From: Hymenobacter volaticus | GTDB taxonomy: Bacteria; Bacteroidota; Bacteroidia; Cytophagales; Hymenobacteraceae | Direction: 5' to 3' | Length of the DNA: 64,000 nt | Assembly (NCBI RefSeq): GCF_022921055.1 | Contig: NZ_CP095061.1 | Location: 3,139,501-3,203,500 of the forward strand | Part shown: positions 28,670-38,034 of the stretch, piece after piece | How the letters are laid out: the number at the start of each line of letters is the position of its first letter | Numbering within the stretch: position 1 is the stretch's first letter | Position numbers and translations under genes: made by a program | Notes under the pieces: model-generated | The model's database searches: none | What the model was told of the DNA's origin: nothing | What the model saw: the letters and a program-made list of their open reading frames with translations, nothing else

Positions 28670-29252
28670 AGTCTGCGTGCAGTGGTGGAGTGAGGTAGAA
28701 GCCGTGTAGCAGTTAGCTCTGACCTGTTCCGTATCCATACGCCCCCACTTCGCCTAGCGTTACTATTTCGCTGGTATTTGCTTTGTTCGGTTGCAAACTT
28801 CCTGTCGGCAACTCACGGGTTGTTACGCATTTCAAGCTTAAACCCGAGTTAGCAACAACAGGGTACCGATGAACTTTCAGGTTTCAGTGCCATTGCGAAG
28901 CCAGGCCGCTTGTGTTCATAGTACTCGCTTTTGGCTTTTCCTTTAGCGAAAACCACGAGCTAACTGCCATCTACTGCAAGCCTTCACCCTTGTTCAAAGC
29001 ACAGGTGGTTAATGCTTTATTAATCCGTACGGCGATAAGAATAAAGCCAGTGCAGGCGAACATAACTCGACGGATGAGGTATATAGTATCAGTCATCCTG
29101 CATATTCCATATTTGCCATTGAACGGTGCGGGCGCTAGCGGAAAACCGGCTGCATATTCTAGCTGCCTGGTATTTCCTTAATGATGCATTAGGCCCAAAC
29201 GAACTCCTGGACGCTTCCATCAATCAACCTAGTCATCTTCCACCTTCTTGCT
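28670..29252. other. Intergenic region, divergent promoters expected
   Basis: A 583-base stretch between the molybdoenzyme operon (leftward) and the malectin-kelch gene (rightward). Open frames inside (for example 28912-29181) show no family resemblance or coding-like codon use. Promoters for both sides should lie here. I find no clear TAnnTTTG box, repeat or RNA gene. Confidence 0.5.
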
Positions 29253-31865
29253 ATGAAAGAAAATATACTTGCGCAACTACCTCGCACGGTAGCAACATTG
29301 CTTTGGGGGGCTTGCCTGTTCGTCGGACCTAGTCTGGTGGCAAAACCTCTTTTAGAGTCCCCCACCCTACCCGTTCAGCAGACATCTGCCCGGCTAGCCG
29401 CGAGTGGTGACACTATCCGCATCAATTGCGGCGGCGGGGCCGTGCAAAGCAGTGGCAAGTTTTTCGAGGCCGATGCCTATTTCAATGGTGGCAAGTCGTT
29501 TAGCAACTCATCCATTGCCGATGTGCTGCAAACCAACGACGACGAGCTATACCGCACCGAGCACAGCGCCTCGGCCAACTTAGTGCCTTTTAGCTACAAC
29601 ATTCCGGTGTCGGCGGGCACGTACACGGTGCGCCTGCACTTCGCCGAAATCTACTTTGGGGCAACCGGGGGCGGACCGGGCGGAGCTGGCCGGCGCGTGT
29701 TCAATGTGAACTTAGAAGGCCGTCCCGTCCTCGTCAACTACGACATCGTAGCTGAAGCCGGCTCGATGACGGCCGTTGTCAAAGAGTATCAGAGCACCGT
29801 AACGGATAACACGCTAACCCTAGATTTTGCGGCCGTTACGGACCAGCCTAGCGTGGCAGCCATCGAAGTACTACGTACTGCCGACACTTCTTCCACGGGC
29901 TGCCAGTGGGTGGCGGCCGCTCCCTCCGCCTTGGAGCGCAAGGAGGGCCAAAGCGCCGTGGTGAATGGCCAGCTCTACACGTTTGGGGGCTACTACGGCA
30001 ACCTACAGGGCACCAACCTCACGCAACGCTATGATGTGAATACCAACCAGTGGACCAACTTAGCCCCGGCGCCCTACCCCGTTACCCACATGGGCGTTGC
30101 GGTGGTCGACGAACAGGTCTGGCTGATTGGTGGTTTTCAGGGCGAAGTGCACCCCGGCCCCGTGACGGCTGCCGTACAGGTCTACGATACTCGAACCAAC
30201 ACCTGGAATTTCGGCCCTTCCCTGCCGGCTCCGCGCGGCTCTAATGCGGCGGCGTTGGTTGGCCGCAAAATTCATGCGTTTGGGGGTGTACTGCCCGACC
30301 GCCACACCGATGCCGGTGACCATTATGTGTTGGACGTGGATAATCTGGCCGCTGGTTGGCAGTCGGCTGCGCCGCTGCCCAACCCCCGCAACCACTTGGC
30401 CGGCGCCTCTTTGGGTGGCAAAGTGTACGCCATTGGCGGCCAGTATGGCCACGACCAAGGCCGCGACATCAACTCCTTGGTGCACGTCTACGACCCCGCT
30501 ACTAACACCTGGACGCGGCTACCTGACCTGCCGGGTCCCCGGTCTCACTTCGAGCCCGGCACCTTCACCCTCGACGGCCAGATCCTGATTGTGGGCGGCA
30601 GCAACAACTCCACCGACTACGCCGACATTCTGAGCTACACGCCTGATACCAATAGCTGGCGCCAGTATTGCAGCCTGCCCGCCACTTTGGTAGCCCCTTT
30701 TGCGCAAGCCATAGGCAACAAGCTAGTGGTAGCTCAAGGCGCCCGCGACAATTTTGCCGTGCCCGAGAAGACCACCCAAGTCAGCACCATCACCCGGACG
30801 CCCAGCAACGTACTACGCTTTTCTAACCCACAACTCGCTGCCTCGCTCGTGCCGGGGGGCAGCACAACACTCAAAAACCTGTTGTGGACTTTATCTGGCA
30901 CGGCTTCCTACACCCTCACGCTCCCCAATGCTCCCGCTTGGCTCAGCCTGTCCGCCAGCACTGGCACCGCCGGTCCGTTAGGGCAGGAAGTGGCGCTGCA
31001 AGTCAATGCGGCCGGTCTGGCGCCGGGTACCTACACGGCCACCATAGCCGCCACCGCGCCGGGCTATGCAGTAGCGGGTGCCAAAATTACACTTACCGTT
31101 ATGGGTCAGAGCGGCGTGGTGCTGGCGCTAAACGCGGGCGGCAGCGCCTACACCGACGCTACTAATATTACCTACCAGAACGACCAATACTTCAGCGGCG
31201 GCAGCACGTTTAGTACCACCAGTCCGATTGCCAACACCTCCGATGACTTGCTGTATCAAACGGAGCGGTACGGCAATTTTAGTTACAATGTGCCCCTGTC
31301 CAATGGCACCTACCGCGTTACGTTCAAGCTCGCCGAGATATTCTGGCAAGCCCCTCAGCAGCGCCAGTTTGATATACTAGCCGAAAACCAGGTAGTAGTA
31401 AATGACCTAGATATGGTTGCGCAAGTCGGCAGCCTCACCGCCCTCGACATCGTCCGGACCGTGACCGTAACCGATGGGGAGCTTAACCTGCAATTTCGCA
31501 CCGACCTCGAAAACGCAAAGCTAGCGGCTCTGCTCATCGAAAGCACGTCAGCAGCAGCCCGGACTAGTACTCCTACAGCGCTGAAAACCAAAGCAAGCAC
31601 CCGAGTAGCGGCCAGTCAATGGAGCCTTTACCCCAATCCAGTTTCTGAAAAAGCCACGTTGTCCTTCACAGCCGCGGCAAAGCAAGCAGCGCGTGTAGAA
31701 GTGTTGAATAGTCAGGGTCAGGTGGCCTTGCAAGAAACGCAGTCAACCGTGGCCGGCGCTAATCAGCTAGAGCTTGCCACCTCGAAGCTTGCGGCTGGCG
31801 TGTACATCATTCGTGTGTATCTCCAGGAAGGCATTATCAACGCCCGCATGCTAGTAGTAAAGTAG
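29253..31865 (+). CDS. Secreted malectin-kelch-malectin protein with T9SS sorting domain
   Basis: An 870-residue multidomain surface protein. Order: signal peptide (to about residue 30); malectin-like carbohydrate-binding domain at about 50-205 (RINCGGGAVQSSGKFFEADA, RLHFAEIYFGATGG); kelch beta-propeller at about 215-515 with repeats such as YTFGGYYGNLQGTNLTQRYD and YAIGGQYGHDQGRDINSLVH; an Ig/BACON-like domain at about 525-618; a second malectin domain at about 621-763 (LALNAGGSAYTDATNITYQN); and a type A T9SS C-terminal domain from about 788 (WSLYPNPVSEKATLSF to the final VYIIRVYLQEG). The T9SS tag predicts export across the outer membrane and attachment at the cell surface. Glycan binding is inferred from the malectin domains. 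It faces the TonB receptor tail to tail. Confidence 0.93.
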   Translation: MKENILAQLPRTVATLLWGACLFVGPSLVAKPLLESPTLPVQQTSARLAASGDTIRINCGGGAVQSSGKFFEADAYFNGGKSFSNSSIADVLQTNDDELYRTEHSASANLVPFSYNIPVSAGTYTVRLHFAEIYFGATGGGPGGAGRRVFNVNLEGRPVLVNYDIVAEAGSMTAVVKEYQSTVTDNTLTLDFAAVTDQPSVAAIEVLRTADTSSTGCQWVAAAPSALERKEGQSAVVNGQLYTFGGYYGNLQGTNLTQRYDVNTNQWTNLAPAPYPVTHMGVAVVDEQVWLIGGFQGEVHPGPVTAAVQVYDTRTNTWNFGPSLPAPRGSNAAALVGRKIHAFGGVLPDRHTDAGDHYVLDVDNLAAGWQSAAPLPNPRNHLAGASLGGKVYAIGGQYGHDQGRDINSLVHVYDPATNTWTRLPDLPGPRSHFEPGTFTLDGQILIVGGSNNSTDYADILSYTPDTNSWRQYCSLPATLVAPFAQAIGNKLVVAQGARDNFAVPEKTTQVSTITRTPSNVLRFSNPQLAASLVPGGSTTLKNLLWTLSGTASYTLTLPNAPAWLSLSASTGTAGPLGQEVALQVNAAGLAPGTYTATIAATAPGYAVAGAKITLTVMGQSGVVLALNAGGSAYTDATNITYQNDQYFSGGSTFSTTSPIANTSDDLLYQTERYGNFSYNVPLSNGTYRVTFKLAEIFWQAPQQRQFDILAENQVVVNDLDMVAQVGSLTALDIVRTVTVTDGELNLQFRTDLENAKLAALLIESTSAAARTSTPTALKTKASTRVAASQWSLYPNPVSEKATLSFTAAAKQAARVEVLNSQGQVALQETQSTVAGANQLELATSKLAAGVYIIRVYLQEGIINARMLVVK

Positions 31866-31891
31866 GCCAGCTACTATCTAGTTATTCAGTG

Positions 31892-31920
31892 AAGCCGAGT
31901 GGGCCTGCCCGCTCGGCTTT
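31892..31920 (+). terminator. Terminator after the malectin-kelch gene
   Basis: Stem AAGCCGAG(T)GGGC / GCCC(G)CTCGGCTT with a tiny loop, then TATTTGTTTT. It lies 27 bases after the stop codon. Confidence 0.8.
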
Positions 31921-31937
31921 ATTTGTTTTATCCTGTG

Positions 31938-32005
31938 TCTGACGTTACCCACGCCAGCACGTTCTGCTGAGCGGAGCCGAAGCATCTCGCGTGCTGAAGT
32001 TGCAG
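31938..32005. repeat. CATGCTGAGC-family repeat, half copy 5
   Basis: A single degenerate arm: TTCTGCTGAGCGGAGCCGAA followed by GCATCTCGCGTGCTGAAGTTG, preceded by CTGACGTTACCCACG, which echoes the flank of the other copies. The second arm is missing. It sits between the two convergent genes. Confidence 0.7.
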
Positions 32006-32026
32006 TGCTACCGTCCGGGTTTGGCT

Positions 32027-34648
32027 TTACAGGCCATACGTCACGGCTAGGTAGTACAGCCCTCCTACACTCGGGCCACCGAGGTACGACACGTAGTACT
32101 CGTTGAGTAAGTTGCTGGCACCTAGCTTGAAGCGCAAGTTGGGAGCGGCCACGGTGTAGCTCACTTGGGCGTCGAGGGTGTGGTAGGCGGGCACGTAGCC
32201 GTTTACCAGGAAGGTTTGCGAGTAGTACCGGGCCTGCCAGCGGTAGTTGACCCCGAACCCGAAGTTCTTATAGGCGTTTTCATTGCCCACACTTAGGTTG
32301 TAGGCCCAACGGGGCGTGTTGAAGCCGTCTTCCAACCCGTCGCCGGACTCGGTGCGGTCGAGGCGGGTGTAGGTGACGCTGCCGCCGGCCAAGTAGTTGC
32401 CGGCAAGCTCGTAGCGTAGCCCGAGGGAACCGCCGTAGTTGTAGACTTGACTTTGAGCGTTGGTCCAGAGGCGGTAGCGGTTTTGGGTGGCGCGGTTGCT
32501 GAGGTAGATGGCGGCCGAGTCGGGGTTGTTGGTTTTGGGCACGTAGGCTTCCACCTGCGCAATAAAGTCGCGGTAGGAGTTGTAGTAGAAATCCACGTCG
32601 AGCAACAGCCGACCACCCGGCAACAGCGCTGCCTTGTAGCCTAGCTCCAACGACTTGATGTACTCGGGCTTCAGATAGGTATAGGGTGTCCTGACCAAAC
32701 GATTCTGGTTTTGCTCGATAGCTAGGCGGCGTTTCTCGGCGGCACTAGCTGCGCTGGTATTGGCGTTGACGGCGGCCGTTACGGCCGTGTTGAAGGCATC
32801 GATAGAACTACGCAGGTAGCTGTTCTCGAATACCCCATCCGACATCACCCGCAGGCCGCCAATGCGCTTCACTTGTCCGCTGTTCACGTTGGAAAATCCC
32901 TCAAACAAGCTCGGAAACCGGTAGCCGCTCTGGTAACTCACCCGGAAGTTGTGCTGCCGGGTGGGCGAGTACACGGCCGTAAAGCGCGGATTGAAACGGG
33001 TGCTGAAGTAGTCGTTCTTATCGGCCCGGAGCGTGGCCGTGAGCCGGATTCGCTCGTCCAGAAACCGGGCGCCGGCCTGCACGAAACCGCCGGTTTTGCT
33101 GTAGGTCAGGTTGTCGTTGAGGGGGTCTTTGTTAGCTTCGGGGTTGATGAAATAGTTGCCGTCGGGCTTGATAATGTAGGTGCGGTGGTCGGCGCCTACC
33201 AGTAGGTCGAGGACGGTGGGCCACTGATTGCCACTTCGGCGCAAGGCTTCGGCTAGGTTCACTTGGCCTTCGGCGTGCACCAAATCAGCCTGCACCCGCA
33301 GGGCGGCACCCTGGTCCCAATTGTTGATGTCCGCTAACGCACTTAACTGCTGCTTGAATTTGGGCGTACCGGGTTGGAGGCGGCCCGCGTCGGCGGCAGT
33401 GCGGGCGCCAGTGTGGGCCTGTGCTACGGTTTGTCCGGCCGCGGTGGCCGCATTCCAGGCAGTGGTGTAATCTTGATTCCAGACGGCATCTGGCTTGTAG
33501 CTGCGGTCCAGGTTTTCGGCCGCCGAGCGCAGGTTATAGCTCTTGCCGGTATTTTCGGTGGTAATGTAGGCACGCGCTTGTACCACCGGAGTGGTTAGCT
33601 GCAAGGCGTGCTGTTGTAGGTGGTAATTCTCTAGCCGAAAGCGGTTGGAGCGTTGATACACGTTGTCGAGCACGGTGCCCCGGTAGGTGTACGCCAGTTC
33701 GGTAGAGGCGCTAGGTTTGTAGTGCAGCGCAGCGTCGTACTTGATGGTTTGCAGGTGGTAGTCCACCACATCCTTTTCGTTGTAGCCGGTACGGGCCACC
33801 GAATAGCTTTTGCCGCCCAAGGTCAGCGTGCTGCGGTTCGAGGATTCGTTGCCGTAGCTGTTTACCGGGTCCTGAGCGGGGTTTTCAGCACCGAACAGAT
33901 TGGTAGTAGAGTTGCCGTTGGGGTTGAGCTCGGTTTGGTCGTTGGCTATCCAGTCGTAGCCCCGCAGATAAGTGCCATTCACTTTAAAAGCCAGCTTGGG
34001 CGTCAGCACTTTGGCGTAGCGGACACTCGTTTCAGAAAACAGCTTCGCGCCGCTATTGGAGTCGTTGATGTGGTTGACGCCCGTCTTTTGCTGCAAACTC
34101 AGCCCCTCACTCCGAAACGGATTCTTGGTGTTGAAATTGGCTAGCCCATTGATGGCATTCAGCCCGTAGAGGGCCGCCGCTGTACCCGGCACAATCTCCA
34201 CTGCCTGCACATCCAAATCACTTGGTCCTAGCACATTGCCAATCGGCCCGCCGATATGCGGTGCTTGGTTGTCGATGCCATCCACGAGCTGCGCAAACCG
34301 TACGTTAGTGGTATTGGTGAAGCCGCGGGCATTAATCACCTTAAAGCTCAAGCTCGGCGTAATCACTTGCACACCCTTCAGATGCTCAATAGCATCGAAA
34401 AACGAGGGCGCCGGCGTGAGGCGCAAGGCCCGCGCATTCAGCTTTTCCACAGTTACCGGCGACTGCAAGAAGCTTTCCTCCACCTTCGAAGCTGCCACGA
34501 CTACCTCCCCTAGCGACACGTTCTGGCGCGTGGTATCCGCCAGCGTTGTAGCCGCAGCAGTCTGTTGCGCTACTGCTGACTTCGGCGTTAAGAACCCTGA
34601 AAGTAGTGCTAGCGGTAGCCCAGCTATTAAGCAAGTAAAGTTTCCCAT
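32027..34648 (-). CDS. TonB-dependent receptor
   Basis: An 873-residue outer-membrane receptor. Residues 1-28 are a signal peptide (ending SAVAQ). The plug domain follows without a carboxypeptidase-like N-terminal domain: NVSLGEVVVAASKVEESFLQ, the region NARGFTNTTNVRFAQLVDGI, and VEIVPGTAAALYGLNAINGL. The remainder is a beta-barrel with many aromatic-rich strands and ends YYLAVTYGL, with a terminal aromatic-hydrophobic strand. No SusD partner lies next to it, so it is more like a siderophore, metal or small-molecule receptor than a SusCD glycan importer. A ModE-like regulator is encoded upstream on the same strand, which raises the idea of an oxyanion-related ligand. Confidence 0.93.
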   Translation of the reverse strand: MGNFTCLIAGLPLALLSGFLTPKSAVAQQTAAATTLADTTRQNVSLGEVVVAASKVEESFLQSPVTVEKLNARALRLTPAPSFFDAIEHLKGVQVITPSLSFKVINARGFTNTTNVRFAQLVDGIDNQAPHIGGPIGNVLGPSDLDVQAVEIVPGTAAALYGLNAINGLANFNTKNPFRSEGLSLQQKTGVNHINDSNSGAKLFSETSVRYAKVLTPKLAFKVNGTYLRGYDWIANDQTELNPNGNSTTNLFGAENPAQDPVNSYGNESSNRSTLTLGGKSYSVARTGYNEKDVVDYHLQTIKYDAALHYKPSASTELAYTYRGTVLDNVYQRSNRFRLENYHLQQHALQLTTPVVQARAYITTENTGKSYNLRSAAENLDRSYKPDAVWNQDYTTAWNAATAAGQTVAQAHTGARTAADAGRLQPGTPKFKQQLSALADINNWDQGAALRVQADLVHAEGQVNLAEALRRSGNQWPTVLDLLVGADHRTYIIKPDGNYFINPEANKDPLNDNLTYSKTGGFVQAGARFLDERIRLTATLRADKNDYFSTRFNPRFTAVYSPTRQHNFRVSYQSGYRFPSLFEGFSNVNSGQVKRIGGLRVMSDGVFENSYLRSSIDAFNTAVTAAVNANTSAASAAEKRRLAIEQNQNRLVRTPYTYLKPEYIKSLELGYKAALLPGGRLLLDVDFYYNSYRDFIAQVEAYVPKTNNPDSAAIYLSNRATQNRYRLWTNAQSQVYNYGGSLGLRYELAGNYLAGGSVTYTRLDRTESGDGLEDGFNTPRWAYNLSVGNENAYKNFGFGVNYRWQARYYSQTFLVNGYVPAYHTLDAQVSYTVAAPNLRFKLGASNLLNEYYVSYLGGPSVGGLYYLAVTYGL

Positions 34649-34795
34649 GCAGGTCGTTATATTCTTTCAAACATAACGCATATCACTGCAAATTGTTAGT
34701 CACTATTTGGTACCAGATAGAACTGCGCTTTTGAACTGCCATAAGCAAGACTGAGCCCTTTCATTTGCTCCTGTAAACTAACTCAGTGCTGACTT

Positions 34796-35152
34796 CTACA
34801 GCAGCCGTGCTTGCTCGGCCTGCATGAACTCCTGGAACCGCTCTTGCAGCGCCTGAAACTCCTCAATCAGCTGGCGGCCTTCTGCGGTTACTTCGGCGCC
34901 GCCCCCACGCTTGCCGCCGGCTTGGGTGAGCACCAACGGACTAACTGCCTGTGCATTCAGAGAGCTAATCAAGTCCCAGGCCCGCTTGTACGACATGCCC
35001 ATGGCCTGCGCTGCTTTCGAGATAGAGCCCAACGCCTGAATCTGCGTCAGCAACTCCAACCGGCCGATGCCCATAAATCGGTCGTCGTTGGTTTCCACCC
35101 ACAAGCGGCCGTTAAGACGAAAGGCTAAGTCAGGGCGCAATAAGTTTTTCAT
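34796..35152 (-). CDS. ModE-like winged-helix regulator (N-terminal domain only)
   Basis: A 118-residue protein matching the DNA-binding domain of ModE/LysR-type molybdate regulators: RFMGIGRLELLTQIQALGSI, then SKAAQAMGMSYKRAWDLISS, and VLTQAGGKRGGGAEVTAEGR. The molybdate-binding MOP domain of full ModE is absent. Start at ATG 35152 gives MKNLLRPDLAFRLNGRLWVE; the upstream in-frame codon looks spurious. Single-domain ModE proteins are common and may respond to molybdenum indirectly or control other genes. It lies 147 bases upstream of the TonB receptor on the same strand and 6-10 kb from the molybdoenzyme operon. Confidence 0.85.
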   Translation of the reverse strand: MKNLLRPDLAFRLNGRLWVETNDDRFMGIGRLELLTQIQALGSISKAAQAMGMSYKRAWDLISSLNAQAVSPLVLTQAGGKRGGGAEVTAEGRQLIEEFQALQERFQEFMQAEQARLL

Positions 35153-35341
35153 GCCTGTAATCTTACAAAAAAGGGCGTCAAGCCAGCGGTTCAAGCCTTA
35201 TAGCTTGATTATCACCAATAAAATCATGTTCAAATTCAAAAACTGTAGACTCTACCGCAACCTACCAGCCCTTCCTTGCGGATAGTCTCTAGCAGTCAAG
35301 TAGACCGCTACTATCGTGTACCCTTAATCGTAAGCAACTCT

Positions 35342-36037
35342 ATGGAACCTACTCAATCTGCCAACTCGACAGCCGACAACCAAAACCAGAACGACCAACC
35401 AACCGCTTCTACCAGCGCCGCAACCAGCGGTTCTGCTTCCTCTAAAACCTCCAACGGCACGGGCCAACGATCTGCTGACGCCAAAGATTGGACGGAATAT
35501 GCCAACCCCCAGAAGGTAGTCGATCAGCTTCCTCAGGGGGTACGTGACTTTTTCACTAACTCTTGGGCACAAGTAGGTAAGACTTGGGAACAGGTAGGAG
35601 GCCAAGTAAACAAGATGAGCACGACACAGAAAGTAGCAGGCGCTGCCGCACTGGTTGGCATCGGGTATTTGGCTATGCGCTCGGGCAAGTCGTCTAAAAA
35701 AGAGACAGGCCGCTACAAATCATCGCCTAGCACGAACCGCTCGTACCAGCGCCCCGAGCAAAACTACTACTCCGGCACCGGCTACTCCAGCAGCGGGCAA
35801 TACTACTCGGCCGGTTCGCAGCCTGATAACAGCCGCCGCATGGACATGGGCCCCAGCGCTGACGCTAGCAGCTTCGACCGCGAAAACGTGTCCCGCTCGG
35901 GTGGCAGCTACTCCACCGATTCCAACTACGGCTCTAGCGCTTCCAGCCAATCCTCCACGTACCGGGGCGCAGGTTCGCAAGGCAGCTCAGGCTCCTACTC
36001 CAGCAATGCCGACTCTGATTACGATAACGGTATCTAA
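35342..36037 (+). CDS. Low-complexity protein of unknown function
   Basis: A 231-residue protein that I do not recognise. The N-terminal 60 residues are rich in Asn, Gln, Ser and Thr. The middle has an amphipathic helical part (VVDQLPQGVRDFFTNSWAQV, GKTWEQVGGQVNKMSTTQKV) and one short hydrophobic segment AGAAALVGIGYLAMRSG. The C-terminal 90 residues are Ser/Tyr/Gly-rich and disordered. No signal peptide is seen with the start ATG 35342, chosen because the upstream in-frame codon gives an atypical leader. The helix pair plus glycine-rich membrane segment resembles small membrane-associated proteins of the YtxH/DUF883 type, a weak comparison. Confidence 0.75.
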   Translation: MEPTQSANSTADNQNQNDQPTASTSAATSGSASSKTSNGTGQRSADAKDWTEYANPQKVVDQLPQGVRDFFTNSWAQVGKTWEQVGGQVNKMSTTQKVAGAAALVGIGYLAMRSGKSSKKETGRYKSSPSTNRSYQRPEQNYYSGTGYSSSGQYYSAGSQPDNSRRMDMGPSADASSFDRENVSRSGGSYSTDSNYGSSASSQSSTYRGAGSQGSSGSYSSNADSDYDNGI

Positions 36038-36055
36038 ACTAGACCAACTCATCAG

Positions 36056-36102
36056 GTCAAAAGAAAAGCGCCAGTCGGAAACGGCTGGCGCTTTTCTTTT
36101 GA
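36056..36102. terminator. Bidirectional terminator between convergent genes
   Basis: Long inverted repeat: GTCAAAAGAAAAGCGCCAG pairs with CTGGCGCTTTTCTTTTGAC around a 9-base loop. It fills the gap between the low-complexity gene and dnaB. Confidence 0.88.
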
Positions 36103-36104
36103 CT

Positions 36105-37723
36105 TTAGAATGGGGGCGGCCCATCGTCGAAGTTGCTGCGGGGGAAAGGCTGCGCAGGCGGCGGACCGTCGTTGTTGATGCGTGAGCCCAACCGGATGGT
36201 GTTTGGCGCGAAGGCCGAGGCATCATCATCGAACGTGCTGCTTGGGAAGGCTCCAGTATTGAAGCTGCCCGCGTCGCCAAAGCCACCGGCACCGTCGAGG
36301 TCGGCAAACTTGGTGAACTTACCAATGAATTTGAGCTGCACCGTTTCCAGGGAGCCGTTTCGGTGCTTGGCAATAATAACCTCGCCGGTACCCTGCGTGG
36401 GGTTGCCCATTTCATCTTCGGTGATCTTGTAGTACTCGGGGCGGTACAAGAACACTACCATGTCGGCGTCCTGCTCGATCGAACCCGATTCGCGAAGGTC
36501 ACTTAGCTGAGGTTTCTTGTCGCCACCACGGGTTTCCACAGAACGCGAGAGCTGCGACAGGGCCAGCACGGGCACGTTCAGTTCTTTGGCAATGCCTTTG
36601 AGTGCCCGCGAGATGCTAGCAATTTCCTGTTCGCGGTTGCCCATGCCCTTGCCGTCGGTGTTGCCAGTCATCAGCTGCAAATAGTCGATGATAATCATCG
36701 AAATATCGTGGTGCGCTTTCAGGCGGCGGCACTTGGTGCGCAGCTCCCGAATACTGAGGCCAGGCGTATCGTCGATGTAGATAGGCGCCGACGATAATGC
36801 CGAAATTTTGTGGTTAAGCTGGGCCACTCGTAGTCGGCGAGGTTGCCCTTTTTGATTTTTTCGGAATCCAGTTCGGCTTCGGCCGAAATCAGACGATTCA
36901 CGAGCTGCAGCGACGACATTTCCAGCGAGAAAATGGCGACCGGCTTCTTGAACTCCACCGCCGCGTTACGCATAGCCGACACCACGAAGGCGGTTTTACC
37001 CATGCCGGGACGGGCCGCAATAATCACCAAGTCAGAGGGTTGCCAGCCGCTGGTTACGCGGTCTAGTGCCGAGAAGCCAGAAGGCACGCCCGTGAGGCCG
37101 TCCTTTTGGTTTTTCTTTTCTTCCAGCTCTTTGATGGCCTTGCCCATCAGGCTGCGCATGTCGTCGAAGTTCTTCCGGATGTTCGACTCCGACACTTCAA
37201 ACAACGCTTGTTCGGTGCTATCGAGCAGGTTGAATACGTCGGTGGTGTCCTCGAAAGCGTCGCGCTGAATGGTGCTGGCAATATTGATCAGCTCGCGCTT
37301 TATGGCATTTTCGGTGATGATACGGGCGTGATATTCTACGTTGGCCGCCGAGTTGACCTTGAACGTGAGGTTGGCTACGTAGTGCGCCCCGCCGGCCGCC
37401 TCTAGCTCGCCCATCTCGCGCAGTTCCTGCGTGACGGTCAGAATATCAATGGGCTCCGACTTATCAAACAGGTTGAGTATGGCCTTGAAGATGCGCTGGT
37501 GGCCGTCTTTGTAGAAGCTCTGCTCTTTAAGAATGTCGATTACGGTGGTCAGGGCGTCCTTTTCGAGCATGAGCGCCCCTAATACGGCGGCTTCTAGCTC
37601 CAGGGCCTGTGGCGGCAGCTTGCCCGACGGGCCGCCCGCTGGAACCACCGCCGCGCGGCTATTCCAGGCGGCCTTAGCACGCGAGGCTGATAATTTCAAG
37701 CGGTCATCCATCCGGTCGTTCAT
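36105..37723 (-). CDS. dnaB: Replicative DNA helicase DnaB (frameshifted near 36823)
   Basis: About 539 residues after adding one base in the GGGCC run at 36821-36825, which restores NLADYEWAQLNHKISALSSA. The N-terminal domain opens PPQALELEAAVLGALMLEKD. The RecA-like helicase core has Walker A ARPGMGKTAF, Walker B MIIIDYLQLM, LSQLSRSVETRGGDKKPQLS and the arginine-finger region DADMVVFLYRPEYY. It unwinds DNA at the replication fork as a hexamer. The C-terminal tail after FTKFADLDG is Gly/Asp/Asn-rich and extended relative to E. coli, common in Bacteroidota. The gene is essential, so the break is almost certainly a sequence error. ATG 37723 (MNDRMDDRLK) is chosen over an in-frame TTG. Confidence 0.96.
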
Positions 37724-38034
37724 CACTGAGGTAAGCAATACAATGTAAGCAGGTTCAAGAAGTTTTCCGCTGAGATAGGTTTCTCTCGGTTCCTATTCAA
37801 CTGGTTTCTCTGTCAGATATTTTGTCAAAGGGGCACAAAGCTAACGGCTGGGCCTTACAATCCGGAAGTGGTACAAATGGTTTCTTTTGTGTATGATGAG
37901 GAGAAGCACCGGAAGCTAGCAGACATAAGTTAGAAGGCATAAGTAAACCGTGAAAATAAGTTGTGTTTCCTAGCTTCTATCTTCTAGCTCCTAGCTGCTT
38001 CTTACCTTTGCCGCCCGCTTACCCACTACCCTGA
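37724..38034. other. Divergent intergenic region between dnaB and mpl
   Basis: A 311-base stretch. It contains CTAG-rich repeated words (CTAGCTTCTATCTTCTAGC and CTCCTAGCTGCTTCTTACC). A TACCTTTG at 38003-38010 matches the -7 promoter consensus for mpl, but I see no good -33 box. No gene is apparent. Confidence 0.5.
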
